Origin: a bacterium
GTDB lineage: Bacteria; Bacteroidota; Bacteroidia; NS11-12g; UBA955
Length of the DNA stretch: 64,000 nt
Reading direction: 5' to 3'
Assembly (NCBI GenBank): GCA_029945665.1
Contig: JAQSCZ010000097.1
Location: 1 to 64,000, forward strand
Shown: positions 42,749 through 50,723 of the stretch, in pieces
How the letters are laid out: every line of letters begins with the position of its first letter
How positions within the stretch are numbered: position 1 is the first letter of the stretch
Notes under the pieces: generated by a model
Database searches by the model: none
Told to the model about the DNA's origin: nothing
What the model saw: the letters and a program-made list of their open reading frames with translations, nothing else
Position numbers and translations under genes: made by a program

Positions 42749-43270
42749 ATGACAACAAGTGAACAAATAGTATTTAGCAAAGAATCTTTGGATGTAGTTC
42801 AAAAAATGATGTTGCGCTATCCAGAGGGTAAGCATAAGTCAGCCTTAATTCCAATCTTGCATATTGCACAAGCGGAATTCGGCGGTTGGTTAAGTGCTCC
42901 TGTTATGGATTATGTCGCTGTAATTTTAAAAATACAACCTATAGAAGTATATGAAGTAGCATCTTTCTATAGTATGTTTAATTTAAAACCAGTAGGAAAA
43001 TGCCTAATTGAAGTTTGCAGAACCAGCAGCTGTTGGTTGTGTGGAGCAGAAGATATCATCGATCATATTGAGAAAAAACTAAGTATCAAAGTTGGCGAAA
43101 CTAGTAGCGATGGCATGTTTACGCTAAAGGCTGTTGAATGTTTGGGCAGTTGCGGAACAGCACCAATGATGCAGGTAGGTGCAGACTATCACGAAAACTT
43201 AACCATTGGCAAAGTGGATGAGTTATTAGAAAAATTTAAATCAGAGGATAAACAAAGCCGATATTGCTAA
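42749..43270 (+). CDS. nuoE: NADH-quinone oxidoreductase subunit E
   Basis: 173 aa thioredoxin-like [2Fe-2S] protein (cluster N1a). Ligands lie in EVCRTSSCWLCGAED and in CLGSCGTAPMMQV; the first pair is spaced CxxxxC as in the family, with an additional Cys nearby. A helical N-terminal part (YPEGKHKSALIPILHIAQ) precedes it. It pairs with NuoF in the NADH module, 5 bp upstream of the chosen nuoF start. Confidence 0.96.
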   Translation: MTTSEQIVFSKESLDVVQKMMLRYPEGKHKSALIPILHIAQAEFGGWLSAPVMDYVAVILKIQPIEVYEVASFYSMFNLKPVGKCLIEVCRTSSCWLCGAEDIIDHIEKKLSIKVGETSSDGMFTLKAVECLGSCGTAPMMQVGADYHENLTIGKVDELLEKFKSEDKQSRYC

Positions 43271-43275
43271 ATCAG

Positions 43276-44607
43276 ATGAGCAAAAAATTACTTTTAAAAA
43301 ACGACCATATTCACAATATTCATGAGTTATCTGTTTACCGTCAAAATGGTGGTTATTCAGTTCTTGAAAATACTTTAAAAATTTCTAATCCAGAGAATGT
43401 ACTTGAAGAAGTAAAAAAATCTGGCCTAAGAGGTAGAGGCGGTGCTGGTTTTCCTACAGGATTGAAATGGAGTTTCTTGGCACGTCCCGAGGGAGTACCA
43501 AGATATTTGGTATGCAATGCCGATGAGAGCGAACCTGGCACTTTCAAAGACCGATATTTAATGGAGCGCATTCCACATTTATTGATTGAAGGAATGATTT
43601 TATCGAGTTTTGCATTGGGTGCTAAAACATCTTATATCTATATCAGAGGAGAATATTTTTATGTAGCGCGTATATTAGAGACAGCAATAGCAGAAGCCTA
43701 TGCTGCAGGTTTATTGGGCAAAAATATCATGGGCTCCGGATTCGATCACGATTGCTATGTGCAAGTGGGTGCAGGCGCTTATATCTGCGGAGAAGAAACA
43801 GCCTTGTTAGAAAGTTTGGAAGGCAAAAGAGGCAATCCTCGGATTAAACCACCTTTTCCGGCTGTTGCAGGTTTGTATGGCTGTCCAACAGTTGTAAATA
43901 ATGTTGAGACCATTGCTGCTGTCGTGCCTATTTTAGAATTAGGGGGCGATGAGTACGCAAAAATTGGTATTGGAAAAAGTACTGGTACTAAATTAATTTC
44001 TGCTTCTGGTCATATAAACAAACCAGGTGTGTATGAAATCGAATTAGGTGTTCCCGTTGAGGAATTTATATATTCAGAAAAATATTGCGGTGGTATCCGC
44101 GGTGGTAGAAAATTAAAAGCAGTAGTTGCAGGCGGTTCTTCGGTTCCAATTTTGCCTGCCGAGTTAATTTTAAAAACTGCGAATGGCGAACCCCGTTTAA
44201 TGAGCTATGAAAGTTTGGGCGATGGTGGCTTTGCAACTGGTACTATGCTTGGTTCAGGTGGATTTATAGTAATGGATGAAGACACGAGTATTGTAAAAAA
44301 CTTGTATACGTTTGCCAGATTTTATCACCACGAAAGTTGCGGACAATGCAGTCCTTGTCGCGAAGGCACAGGTTGGATGGAAAAAATATTACACAAAATA
44401 TTAGAAGGTCATGGCACCATTCAAGACATCGATTTATTGTGGGATATTCAAAGTAAAATAGAAGGCAAAACCATTTGCCCACTAGGCGAAGCAGCAGCTT
44501 GGCCAGTAGCAGCTGCAATCAGACATTTCAGAAATGAATTCGAAAGTTATGTTCAGAACCCAGAGAACATAAAAGATATTAAACATTATTACAGACTTCA
44601 GAATTAA
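43276..44607 (+). CDS. nuoF: NADH-quinone oxidoreductase subunit F
   Basis: 443 aa from the ATG at 43276; a TTG at 43264 would overlap nuoE. It binds NADH and FMN and carries cluster N3. Motifs: GLRGRGGAGFPTGLKW (FMN/NADH), CNADESEPGTFKDR, GAGAYICGEETALLESLEG, and the cluster ligands in SCGQCSPCREGTGWM plus the distal Cys in CPLGEAAAW. Full length. Confidence 0.98.
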   Translation: MSKKLLLKNDHIHNIHELSVYRQNGGYSVLENTLKISNPENVLEEVKKSGLRGRGGAGFPTGLKWSFLARPEGVPRYLVCNADESEPGTFKDRYLMERIPHLLIEGMILSSFALGAKTSYIYIRGEYFYVARILETAIAEAYAAGLLGKNIMGSGFDHDCYVQVGAGAYICGEETALLESLEGKRGNPRIKPPFPAVAGLYGCPTVVNNVETIAAVVPILELGGDEYAKIGIGKSTGTKLISASGHINKPGVYEIELGVPVEEFIYSEKYCGGIRGGRKLKAVVAGGSSVPILPAELILKTANGEPRLMSYESLGDGGFATGTMLGSGGFIVMDEDTSIVKNLYTFARFYHHESCGQCSPCREGTGWMEKILHKILEGHGTIQDIDLLWDIQSKIEGKTICPLGEAAAWPVAAAIRHFRNEFESYVQNPENIKDIKHYYRLQN

Positions 44608-44623
44608 ATAACACACCGATAAA

Positions 44624-45667
44624 ATGCCATTAGTTACGATAGATGATATTCAAATAGAAGTACCAGAAGGAACTACTATTTTAGAAGCTGCTAGAAAAAT
44701 TGGCGGTGATATTGTGCCACCAGCAATGTGCTTTCACAGCAAGCTAAAAACAAGCGGAGGTTATTGCCGTACTTGTATTGTAAAAGTTGAACAAGGTTCT
44801 GCTAAGGATCCCCGTCCAATGCCTAAACCAGTTGCAAGTTGCAGAACCAATGTGATGGATGGTATGGTTGTAAGAAATATTACTTCGCCAGAAAATCTTG
44901 AAGCCAGAGCAGGTGTTGTTGAAATGTTATTGATTAATCACCCTTTGGATTGTCCTGTATGCGACCAAGCAGGTGAATGTCATTTACAAGATTTGGGTTA
45001 TGAGCATGGTAAAGAAGCTACGAGGTTTGAATTTGCAAGACGTGAATTTGAACCTTCAGACATAGGTGAACATATCAAATTACACATGAACCGCTGTATT
45101 TTATGTTACAGATGTGTAAAGGTTGCAGATCAAATTACAGATGGCAGATGCCATGGTGTAATTAACAGAGGCGAAGTTGCTGAAATATCTACTTATATAG
45201 AAAAAGCAATTGACAATGATTTTTCAGGCAATGTGATTGATGTGTGTCCAGTAGGTGCTTTAACCGATAAAACATTTCGTTTTAAAAGTCGTGTTTGGTT
45301 TACTAAGCCAGTAGATGCACATAGAAATTGTACCAAATGTTGTGGCAATGTGCGCTTGTGGTACCAAGGCGAAGAGGTATTGAGAGTAACTGCAAGAAAA
45401 GACCAATGGGGTGAAGTTGAAGACAATGTTGATGGTTCTACCGCATGGATTTGCAATGAGTGCCGTTTTGATAAAAAAAATACATCGGATTGGACCATTG
45501 AAGGACCTAGTAAAATTGACAGACATTCCGTTATTTCTGCCAACCATTACGAAACAAATTTGAGAAATATAAAAGCAGATACCTTAAAAATGCTAGGTAG
45601 TGTGCCACATGGTGTTAAAGTGGAATTAGGAACAGGCGCTTTAGATCCCAATAATCTTCATAAATAA
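44624..45667 (+). CDS. nuoG: NADH-quinone oxidoreductase subunit G, short form
   Basis: 347 aa, less than half of E. coli NuoG. It contains the [2Fe-2S] ferredoxin domain (about 1-80; Cys in MCFHSKLKTSGGYCRTC), the His-Cys3 cluster segment (HPLDCPVCDQAGECHL) and a [4Fe-4S] segment (RCILCYRCVKV...DVCPVGAL), then a small part of the molybdopterin-like domain (CTKCCGNVRLWYQG, CNECRFDK). The large C-terminal molybdopterin-like region is missing. The protein ends cleanly, with nuoH 23 bp later, so this is a natural short form rather than a truncation, as in other Bacteroidota. Confidence 0.93.
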   Translation: MPLVTIDDIQIEVPEGTTILEAARKIGGDIVPPAMCFHSKLKTSGGYCRTCIVKVEQGSAKDPRPMPKPVASCRTNVMDGMVVRNITSPENLEARAGVVEMLLINHPLDCPVCDQAGECHLQDLGYEHGKEATRFEFARREFEPSDIGEHIKLHMNRCILCYRCVKVADQITDGRCHGVINRGEVAEISTYIEKAIDNDFSGNVIDVCPVGALTDKTFRFKSRVWFTKPVDAHRNCTKCCGNVRLWYQGEEVLRVTARKDQWGEVEDNVDGSTAWICNECRFDKKNTSDWTIEGPSKIDRHSVISANHYETNLRNIKADTLKMLGSVPHGVKVELGTGALDPNNLHK

Positions 45668-45690
45668 AATAACTCTCTTTCAAACAATCA

Positions 45691-46728
45691 ATGGAACCTC
45701 TACTTATAAAAGTAATTATCGTTGTCGTATTATTTGTTATTACATTGCTTGTAGCATTGTATGCAACTTTTGCTGAACGAAAAGTTTCTGCTATCATGCA
45801 GGATAGAATTGGGCCCAACAGAGCCGGACCATTCGGTCTGTTGCAGCCATTGGCCGATGGTGTAAAAATGATCATGAAGGAGGAGTTGATTCCTGCTTTG
45901 GCGAATAAATGGTTATTTATCATTGGGCCATGTATTGCCTTACTAACTGCTTTGATGACTGGTGCTGTGGTGCCTTGGGGCGGTGCAATAAAAATTGGGG
46001 ACCAAGTCATTAATTTGCAAGTAGCCGATTTAAATATTGGAATTCTTTATATATTTGGTGTTGTATCTATGGGTGTTTATGGCATTATGATTGGAGGCTG
46101 GGCCTCTAATAATAAATTCTCATTAATTGGTGCAATCAGGGCCTCTTCTCAAATGATTAGTTATGAGATAGCAATGGGCTTAGCCATTATTGCTTTGGTA
46201 ATGACAACTGGTACCTTAAGTTTAAATGAAATAGTGATGCAACAGGATGCAGGGATAGCAAATATTGCCATTCAACCACTTGGATTTTTGATTTTTATTG
46301 TCTGCGCATTTGCTGAAACAAACAGAGCACCATTTGATTTACCTGAATGTGAAACAGAATTAATTGGAGGATACCACACCGAGTATTCATCCATGAAATT
46401 AGGATTCTACTTATTTGCAGAATACATCAATATGTTTATTTCATCGGCCGTAATTGTATGTTTTTATTTTGGTGGTTACAATTTTCCATTCCAGCATGTG
46501 TTTGCAGAATTCTTTGGGTTATCAAGCAATGCATTAAGTATTGTACAAACATTCATGATGTTCGGAAAAGTATTTTTCTTCATCTTTTTCTTTATGTGGG
46601 TAAGATGGACCATTCCAAGGTTTAGATACGATCAGTTAATGAATTTAGGTTGGAAAGTATTATTACCTTTGGCTTTAGCGAATATATTTATAACTGGTTT
46701 GGTAATGTGGGGAATGGGGAAAATTTAG
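45691..46728 (+). CDS. nuoH: NADH-quinone oxidoreductase subunit H
   Basis: 345 aa with eight or more membrane helices. The conserved loops AERKVSAIMQDRIGPNRAGPFGLLQPLADGVK (quoted in part: QDRIGPNRAGPFG) and ETNRAPFDLPECETELIGG surround the quinone entry site. It ends at 46728, 6 bp before the first heptad of the inserted S23 element, and the gene itself is intact. Confidence 0.98.
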   Translation: MEPLLIKVIIVVVLFVITLLVALYATFAERKVSAIMQDRIGPNRAGPFGLLQPLADGVKMIMKEELIPALANKWLFIIGPCIALLTALMTGAVVPWGGAIKIGDQVINLQVADLNIGILYIFGVVSMGVYGIMIGGWASNNKFSLIGAIRASSQMISYEIAMGLAIIALVMTTGTLSLNEIVMQQDAGIANIAIQPLGFLIFIVCAFAETNRAPFDLPECETELIGGYHTEYSSMKLGFYLFAEYINMFISSAVIVCFYFGGYNFPFQHVFAEFFGLSSNALSIVQTFMMFGKVFFFIFFFMWVRWTIPRFRYDQLMNLGWKVLLPLALANIFITGLVMWGMGKI

Positions 46729-46733
46729 GGAGA

Positions 46734-46803
46734 GTTGGCAGTTGGCAGTAGACAGTTGGCAGTTGGCAGATAGAAAATTGCAGTTGGCAATTTGCAGTTG
46801 GCA
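46734..46803 (+). repeat. left heptad array, ten in-phase units
   Basis: Units in order: GTTGGCA, GTTGGCA, GTAGACA, GTTGGCA, GTTGGCA, GATAGAA, AATTGCA, GTTGGCA, ATTTGCA, GTTGGCA. Six are perfect, at 46734, 46741, 46755, 46762, 46783 and 46797, all offset by multiples of 7. A further AAAGACA (46804-46810) may be a decayed unit. Confidence 0.9.
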
Positions 46804-46836
46804 AAAGACAAAAAAAGAAACAAAAAAAGAATACAA

Positions 46837-47229
46837 GTGGCAGACTTCAAAAATTTGACCGTTTATAAAAAAGCATTTGAACAAGCAATGAACATATACG
46901 AAATTTCCAAAGAGTTTCCAGATGAGGAAAAATGGTCTTTAACAAGTCAAATAAGAAGATCTTCTCGTTCTGTTTGTTCTAATTTGGGAGAGGGTTACAG
47001 AAAAAGATTATATGAAAACCACTTCATTAGTAAAATTAGTGATGCTGATATGGAAAATACTGAAACACAAGTATGGTTTGATTTTGCACTAGCCTGTAAT
47101 TATATTGATACAAATAAATTTATAGAATTAAATTCGCATTCTGAGGAAATAGGCAGATTATTAAATCATATGATTTTAAACCCTTCAAAATACACAAGCA
47201 GCAACACAAGAATTACAAAAAAGAACTAA
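46837..47229 (+). CDS. four-helix-bundle protein (S23/23S rRNA intervening-sequence protein family)
   Basis: 130 aa from the GTG at 46837, which gives the family's usual start (ADFKNLTVYKKAFEQAMNIYEIS); the frame open to 46792 only translates the heptad repeats. Four amphipathic helices carry the family signature PDEEKWSLTSQIRRSSRSVCSN (quoted short: LTSQIRRSSRSVCSN) followed by LGEGYRKR and the NTETQVWFDFALAC helix. The family is best known from intervening sequences in 23S rRNA genes, is related to Avd of diversity-generating retroelements, and probably binds nucleic acid as a pentamer. It is out of place here: not a complex I gene, yet on the same strand inside the operon. Confidence 0.92.
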   Translation: MADFKNLTVYKKAFEQAMNIYEISKEFPDEEKWSLTSQIRRSSRSVCSNLGEGYRKRLYENHFISKISDADMENTETQVWFDFALACNYIDTNKFIELNSHSEEIGRLLNHMILNPSKYTSSNTRITKKN

Positions 47230-47259
47230 TAATATTCACATGAATTATACTTTAAATAT

Positions 47260-47287
47260 TACCAACTGCAAACTGCCAATTGCCAAC
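47260..47287 (-). repeat. right heptad array, four inverted units
   Basis: Plus strand TACCAAC, TGCAAAC, TGCCAAT, TGCCAAC in phase, i.e. on the minus strand GTTGGCA, ATTGGCA, GTTTGCA, GTTGGTA. It is inverted relative to the left array and ends 7 bp before the nuoI ATG. Confidence 0.85.
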
Positions 47288-47294
47288 TAAAACT

Positions 47295-47897
47295 ATGTTA
47301 ACGAACAGAAGTAAACAAGTCGTAAAAAGAGAAATGACTTTCATGGAAAAAGCCTACATACCGGCAATTTTTTCAGGCATGATCATTACTTTCAAGCACA
47401 TATTTATGAAAAAGGCCACGGTGCGCTATCCTGAACAAACCCGTCCTTTTGCTCCAGTATACCGCGGTCAGCATGTATTGAAAATAGATGACGCTGGTGC
47501 TGAAAGATGCACTGCTTGTGGCTTATGCGCAGTGGCTTGTCCTGCTGAAGCTATAACAATGGTAGCAGCTGAAAGAAAAAAAGGAGAAGAACATTTATAC
47601 CGCGAAGAAAAGTATGCCTCAATCTATGAGATCAATATGTTGCGTTGTATTTTTTGTGGCTTGTGCGAAGATGCTTGTCCAAAGGAAGCCATATTCCTTA
47701 CCGATAGAATTGTGCCCAGTAGTTTTGAACGCGATGAATTTATTTATGGTAAAGATAAATTAGTAGAAACTAAGGAACACCCTGTTGATGTAACCAAAAG
47801 ACAAACACCAGCTGTTATTGAATTTAAAAAGGATAAGAAACATAAACACAACCTTACTTTTCTTGATAAAGTAACCAAGACATTTAACAGACATTAA
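47295..47897 (+). CDS. nuoI: NADH-quinone oxidoreductase subunit I
   Basis: 200 aa from the ATG at 47295; a TTG at 47280 would be inside the heptad array. It carries clusters N6a and N6b with two ferredoxin motifs: CTACGLCAVACPAEAI and CIFCGLCEDACPKEAIF. An N-terminal amphipathic helix (YIPAIFSGMIITFKHIF) lies on the membrane. The S23 insertion separates it from nuoH by 566 bp, which may affect its translation. Confidence 0.97.
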   Translation: MLTNRSKQVVKREMTFMEKAYIPAIFSGMIITFKHIFMKKATVRYPEQTRPFAPVYRGQHVLKIDDAGAERCTACGLCAVACPAEAITMVAAERKKGEEHLYREEKYASIYEINMLRCIFCGLCEDACPKEAIFLTDRIVPSSFERDEFIYGKDKLVETKEHPVDVTKRQTPAVIEFKKDKKHKHNLTFLDKVTKTFNRH

Positions 47898-47967
47898 TTC
47901 AACATAAACACGTGGATATTACTTATTTAAACAAACTTTCAAAAGTCCGTAATTCGCAACAAAATTC

Positions 47968-48468
47968 ATGAGCATTACACTAATTATTTTTTGGTTTCTA
48001 TCGTTCTTAGCATTGTTAAGTGCAGCGATGGTGGTATTTGCTAAAAATCCTGTTCACAGTGTTTTATACCTAATCATTACTTTCTTCGCTATCGCCGGAC
48101 ATTACTTATTATTAAGCGCTCAGTTTTTAGCGGCTGTACACATCATAGTGTATGCTGGGGCCATTATGGTTTTATTCCTTTATGTTCTAATGATGCTTAA
48201 TCTGAATAAAGAAACAGAGCCGCATAAAAAGCCATTGATTAAATTTATTTCAATCATTGCTGCAGGTTCACTCATGTTAACCTTAGTTGCTGCTTTTAAA
48301 GGAACAGAAATAGCAGTGGTGTCTAATGCAGACCCAAGCATCGGTTCGGTAGAAAGTTTAGGTAAGGTACTATTTAGCGAATTTTTACTGCCCTTCGAAG
48401 TATCTTCAATATTATTTTTGGCAGCCATGGTTGGTGCTGTTTATTTATCAAAAAAAGATTTAAATTAA
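47968..48468 (+). CDS. nuoJ: NADH-quinone oxidoreductase subunit J
   Basis: 166 aa with five membrane helices, including the conserved [27 protein letters not shown] (TM3, quoted in part as [19 protein letters not shown]). It belongs to the membrane arm of complex I. It follows nuoI by 70 bp and ends 1 bp before nuoK. Confidence 0.96.
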   Translation: MSITLIIFWFLSFLALLSAAMVVFAKNPVHSVLYLIITFFAIAGHYLLLSAQFLAAVHIIVYAGAIMVLFLYVLMMLNLNKETEPHKKPLIKFISIIAAGSLMLTLVAAFKGTEIAVVSNADPSIGSVESLGKVLFSEFLLPFEVSSILFLAAMVGAVYLSKKDLN

Positions 48469-48469
48469 A

Positions 48470-48787
48470 ATGGAAGCAATCAAAAGCATACCCCTTAATT
48501 ATTATATCATTTTAAGTACCGCTCTATTTTGTATTGGCGCACTTGGTGTAATGACCCGACGAAACGCTATCATTATGTTCATGTGTATTGAACTTATGTT
48601 GAATGCAGTGAATCTTTTAATGGTTGCGTTCTCAAGATACATTGGAGATAGCAATGGACAAGTATTTGTATTTTTCATTATGGCCGTTGCCGCAGCCGAA
48701 GTAGCTGTTGGTTTGGCTATTTTAATAATGATTTATAGAAATGCTAACACCTCAGACACAGATGTTTTAAACAAATTAAAATGGTAA
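48470..48787 (+). CDS. nuoK: NADH-quinone oxidoreductase subunit K
   Basis: 105 aa, three membrane helices. Conserved Glu residues in [16 protein letters not shown] and in the [18 protein letters not shown] helix are part of the proton path. It starts 1 bp after the nuoJ stop. Confidence 0.97.
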   Translation: MEAIKSIPLNYYIILSTALFCIGALGVMTRRNAIIMFMCIELMLNAVNLLMVAFSRYIGDSNGQVFVFFIMAVAAAEVAVGLAILIMIYRNANTSDTDVLNKLKW

Positions 48788-48815
48788 CTAATTTTATAGA
48801 AAAGACAATAACAAA

Positions 48816-50717
48816 ATGGAACAACTCGTAAAATTAATTATCCTATTCCCCTTATTAAGTTTTGCTATTATAGGCTTATTGAATAGACGCCTAACAAAAA
48901 AACATGCCGCTATTTTTGCTTGTACAGGCGTATTGCTAAGTTTTATAGATTCACTGCTTATATTTTTCTCTCAAGCATCACATCACCACCCTGTTGAAGT
49001 AGCTTTATTTGATTGGATTTCTGCAGGCAGTTTTAAAGTATCTTTCTCATTTTTATCAGACCCACTTTCTTCCATATTTTTATTGGTTATTACAGGCGTA
49101 GGATTTCTGATTCATGTGTTCTCAGTGGGTTATATGAAAGATGACGATGGCTTTAGAAGATTCTTTGCCTACCTGAACTTGTTTATATTCTTCATGTTAA
49201 TATTGGTTTTAGGAAACAATTTACTCGTTACATTTATTGGTTGGGAAGGTGTTGGATTTTGTTCCTATATGTTGATTGGATTTTGGTACAAAGACCATAA
49301 GAACAACGATGCCGCAAAAAAGGCCTTTGTTATGAACCGTATTGGTGACCTTGGTTTCTTGATTGCCATGTGTCTTATTTTCGTTAATTTCCATACACTC
49401 GATTACACACAATTATTTGCTCCAGGTTATATCTCCAGTATCTATGTTGAACAATCAACACTTATATTAATTACCTCGTGTTTATTTATTGGTGCTATTG
49501 GAAAGAGTGCACAAATACCACTTTATACATGGTTGCCTGATGCCATGGCGGGACCGACTCCAGTATCTGCTTTGATACATGCAGCTACCATGGTAACGGC
49601 TGGTATATACATGATCGCAAGAACAAACATATTGTTTTCTTTGACACCAGAAACCATGCAAATGGTCGCTATCATTGGCAGTGCTACCTCCTTATTAGGC
49701 GCATCTATTGGATTGTTTCAAAACGACATTAAAAAAGTATTGGCATATTCCACAATCAGTCAATTGGGCCTCATGTTTTTAGCACTGGGTGTGGGCGCAT
49801 ACAGTGCCGCTGTTTTTCATGTTGTAACACATGCATTTTTTAAAGCTTTGTTATTCCTTGGTTCAGGAAGTGTAATACACGCCATGGGTGGCGAACAAGA
49901 TATTAGACACATGGGTGGATTGAAAAAACATTTGCCTATTACCTATAAAACATTTTTAATCGGCACATTGGCCATTTCTGGAATCCCTCCACTGGCAGGT
50001 TTTTTTAGTAAAGACTTAATTTTAGGCGAAGCTTTTGAATTCAATCAAATCTATTTTGTGATTGGATTAATTGTATCCATCATGACTGCTTTTTATATGT
50101 TCCGTTTATTTTTCCTAACATTCCATGGAAAATTTAGAGGAACGCATGAGCAGGAACATCACTTGCATGAATCGCCCGCAACCATGACCGTGCCTTTGGT
50201 TATCTTATCGGTGTTTGCTTGTATCGCAGGATTTGTAGGATTCCCTCACGCTTTAGGCGAAAGTATTGGTATTCACAATTGGTTCGATCATTTTTTAAGT
50301 CCTGTGTTAGGTGCAACAACCAGTACAATGTCAGTGGGTACTGAATTAACTTTAATGGGATTTACAACGGCTATAATCATTGTAATTATTTTGATTGCGC
50401 GCCATGTTTATGTTATTAAACAAACTTTGCCAGCCAATGAGCAGGCCCATTTATCACCAGGTAAAAAATTGGTTTATAATAAATATTTTGTAGATGAGTT
50501 TTATAATACTGTATTTACTAAACCATTGGATAAATTTTCACACTTCTTGCAGAATATTGTTGATCATAAAATGATCGATGGTATTGTCAATGGTGTTGGA
50601 AAACTTACTATATCTGCCGGTCAAACCATTCGACTTATCCAAAATGGCAATATTGGCTTTTATGTTATCACAATTGTTGCCGCTATCATTTTAATGTTAT
50701 CACTTTTTATTTTTTAA
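48816..50717 (+). CDS. nuoL: NADH-quinone oxidoreductase subunit L
   Basis: 633 aa Mrp-antiporter-like proton-pumping subunit. Core helices include GWEGVGFCSYMLIGFW, the Lys-bearing GKSAQIPLYTWLPDAMAGPTPVSALIHAATMV (in part), and HAFFKALLFLGSGSVIHAMGGEQDI. The C-terminal lateral helix extends along NuoM and NuoN and ends in a transmembrane anchor. Length is normal. It is 6 bp before nuoM. Confidence 0.98.
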   Translation: MEQLVKLIILFPLLSFAIIGLLNRRLTKKHAAIFACTGVLLSFIDSLLIFFSQASHHHPVEVALFDWISAGSFKVSFSFLSDPLSSIFLLVITGVGFLIHVFSVGYMKDDDGFRRFFAYLNLFIFFMLILVLGNNLLVTFIGWEGVGFCSYMLIGFWYKDHKNNDAAKKAFVMNRIGDLGFLIAMCLIFVNFHTLDYTQLFAPGYISSIYVEQSTLILITSCLFIGAIGKSAQIPLYTWLPDAMAGPTPVSALIHAATMVTAGIYMIARTNILFSLTPETMQMVAIIGSATSLLGASIGLFQNDIKKVLAYSTISQLGLMFLALGVGAYSAAVFHVVTHAFFKALLFLGSGSVIHAMGGEQDIRHMGGLKKHLPITYKTFLIGTLAISGIPPLAGFFSKDLILGEAFEFNQIYFVIGLIVSIMTAFYMFRLFFLTFHGKFRGTHEQEHHLHESPATMTVPLVILSVFACIAGFVGFPHALGESIGIHNWFDHFLSPVLGATTSTMSVGTELTLMGFTTAIIIVIILIARHVYVIKQTLPANEQAHLSPGKKLVYNKYFVDEFYNTVFTKPLDKFSHFLQNIVDHKMIDGIVNGVGKLTISAGQTIRLIQNGNIGFYVITIVAAIILMLSLFIF

Positions 50718-50723
50718 GACCAC

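Larger units (their letters stand above)
46734..47287. mobile_element. S23 gene bracketed by inverted 7-bp repeat arrays, inserted between nuoH and nuoI
   Basis: The unit fills the gap from 6 bp after the nuoH stop to 8 bp before the nuoI start. It consists of a left array of GTTGGCA heptads (46734-46803), the four-helix-bundle gene (46837-47229) and a right array of the reverse-complement heptad TGCCAAC (47260-47287). Arrays in opposite orientation act as long terminal inverted repeats. No target-site duplication is evident. The arrangement suggests a compact mobile or repeat-spread unit; mobility is inferred. Confidence 0.55.

Noticed and set aside
46792-46836. Longer N terminus for the four-helix-bundle protein
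   Set aside because: It translates the last heptads and an A-rich stretch; the GTG at 46837 gives the family's normal start.
46675-46884. 69-codon minus-strand frame with NCQLSTANCQLS repeats
   Set aside because: It is only a translation of the GTTGGCA heptad array across the nuoH end.
46837-47229. 23S rRNA intervening sequence
   Set aside because: The protein family fits, but no rRNA sequence flanks it; both neighbours are nuo genes.
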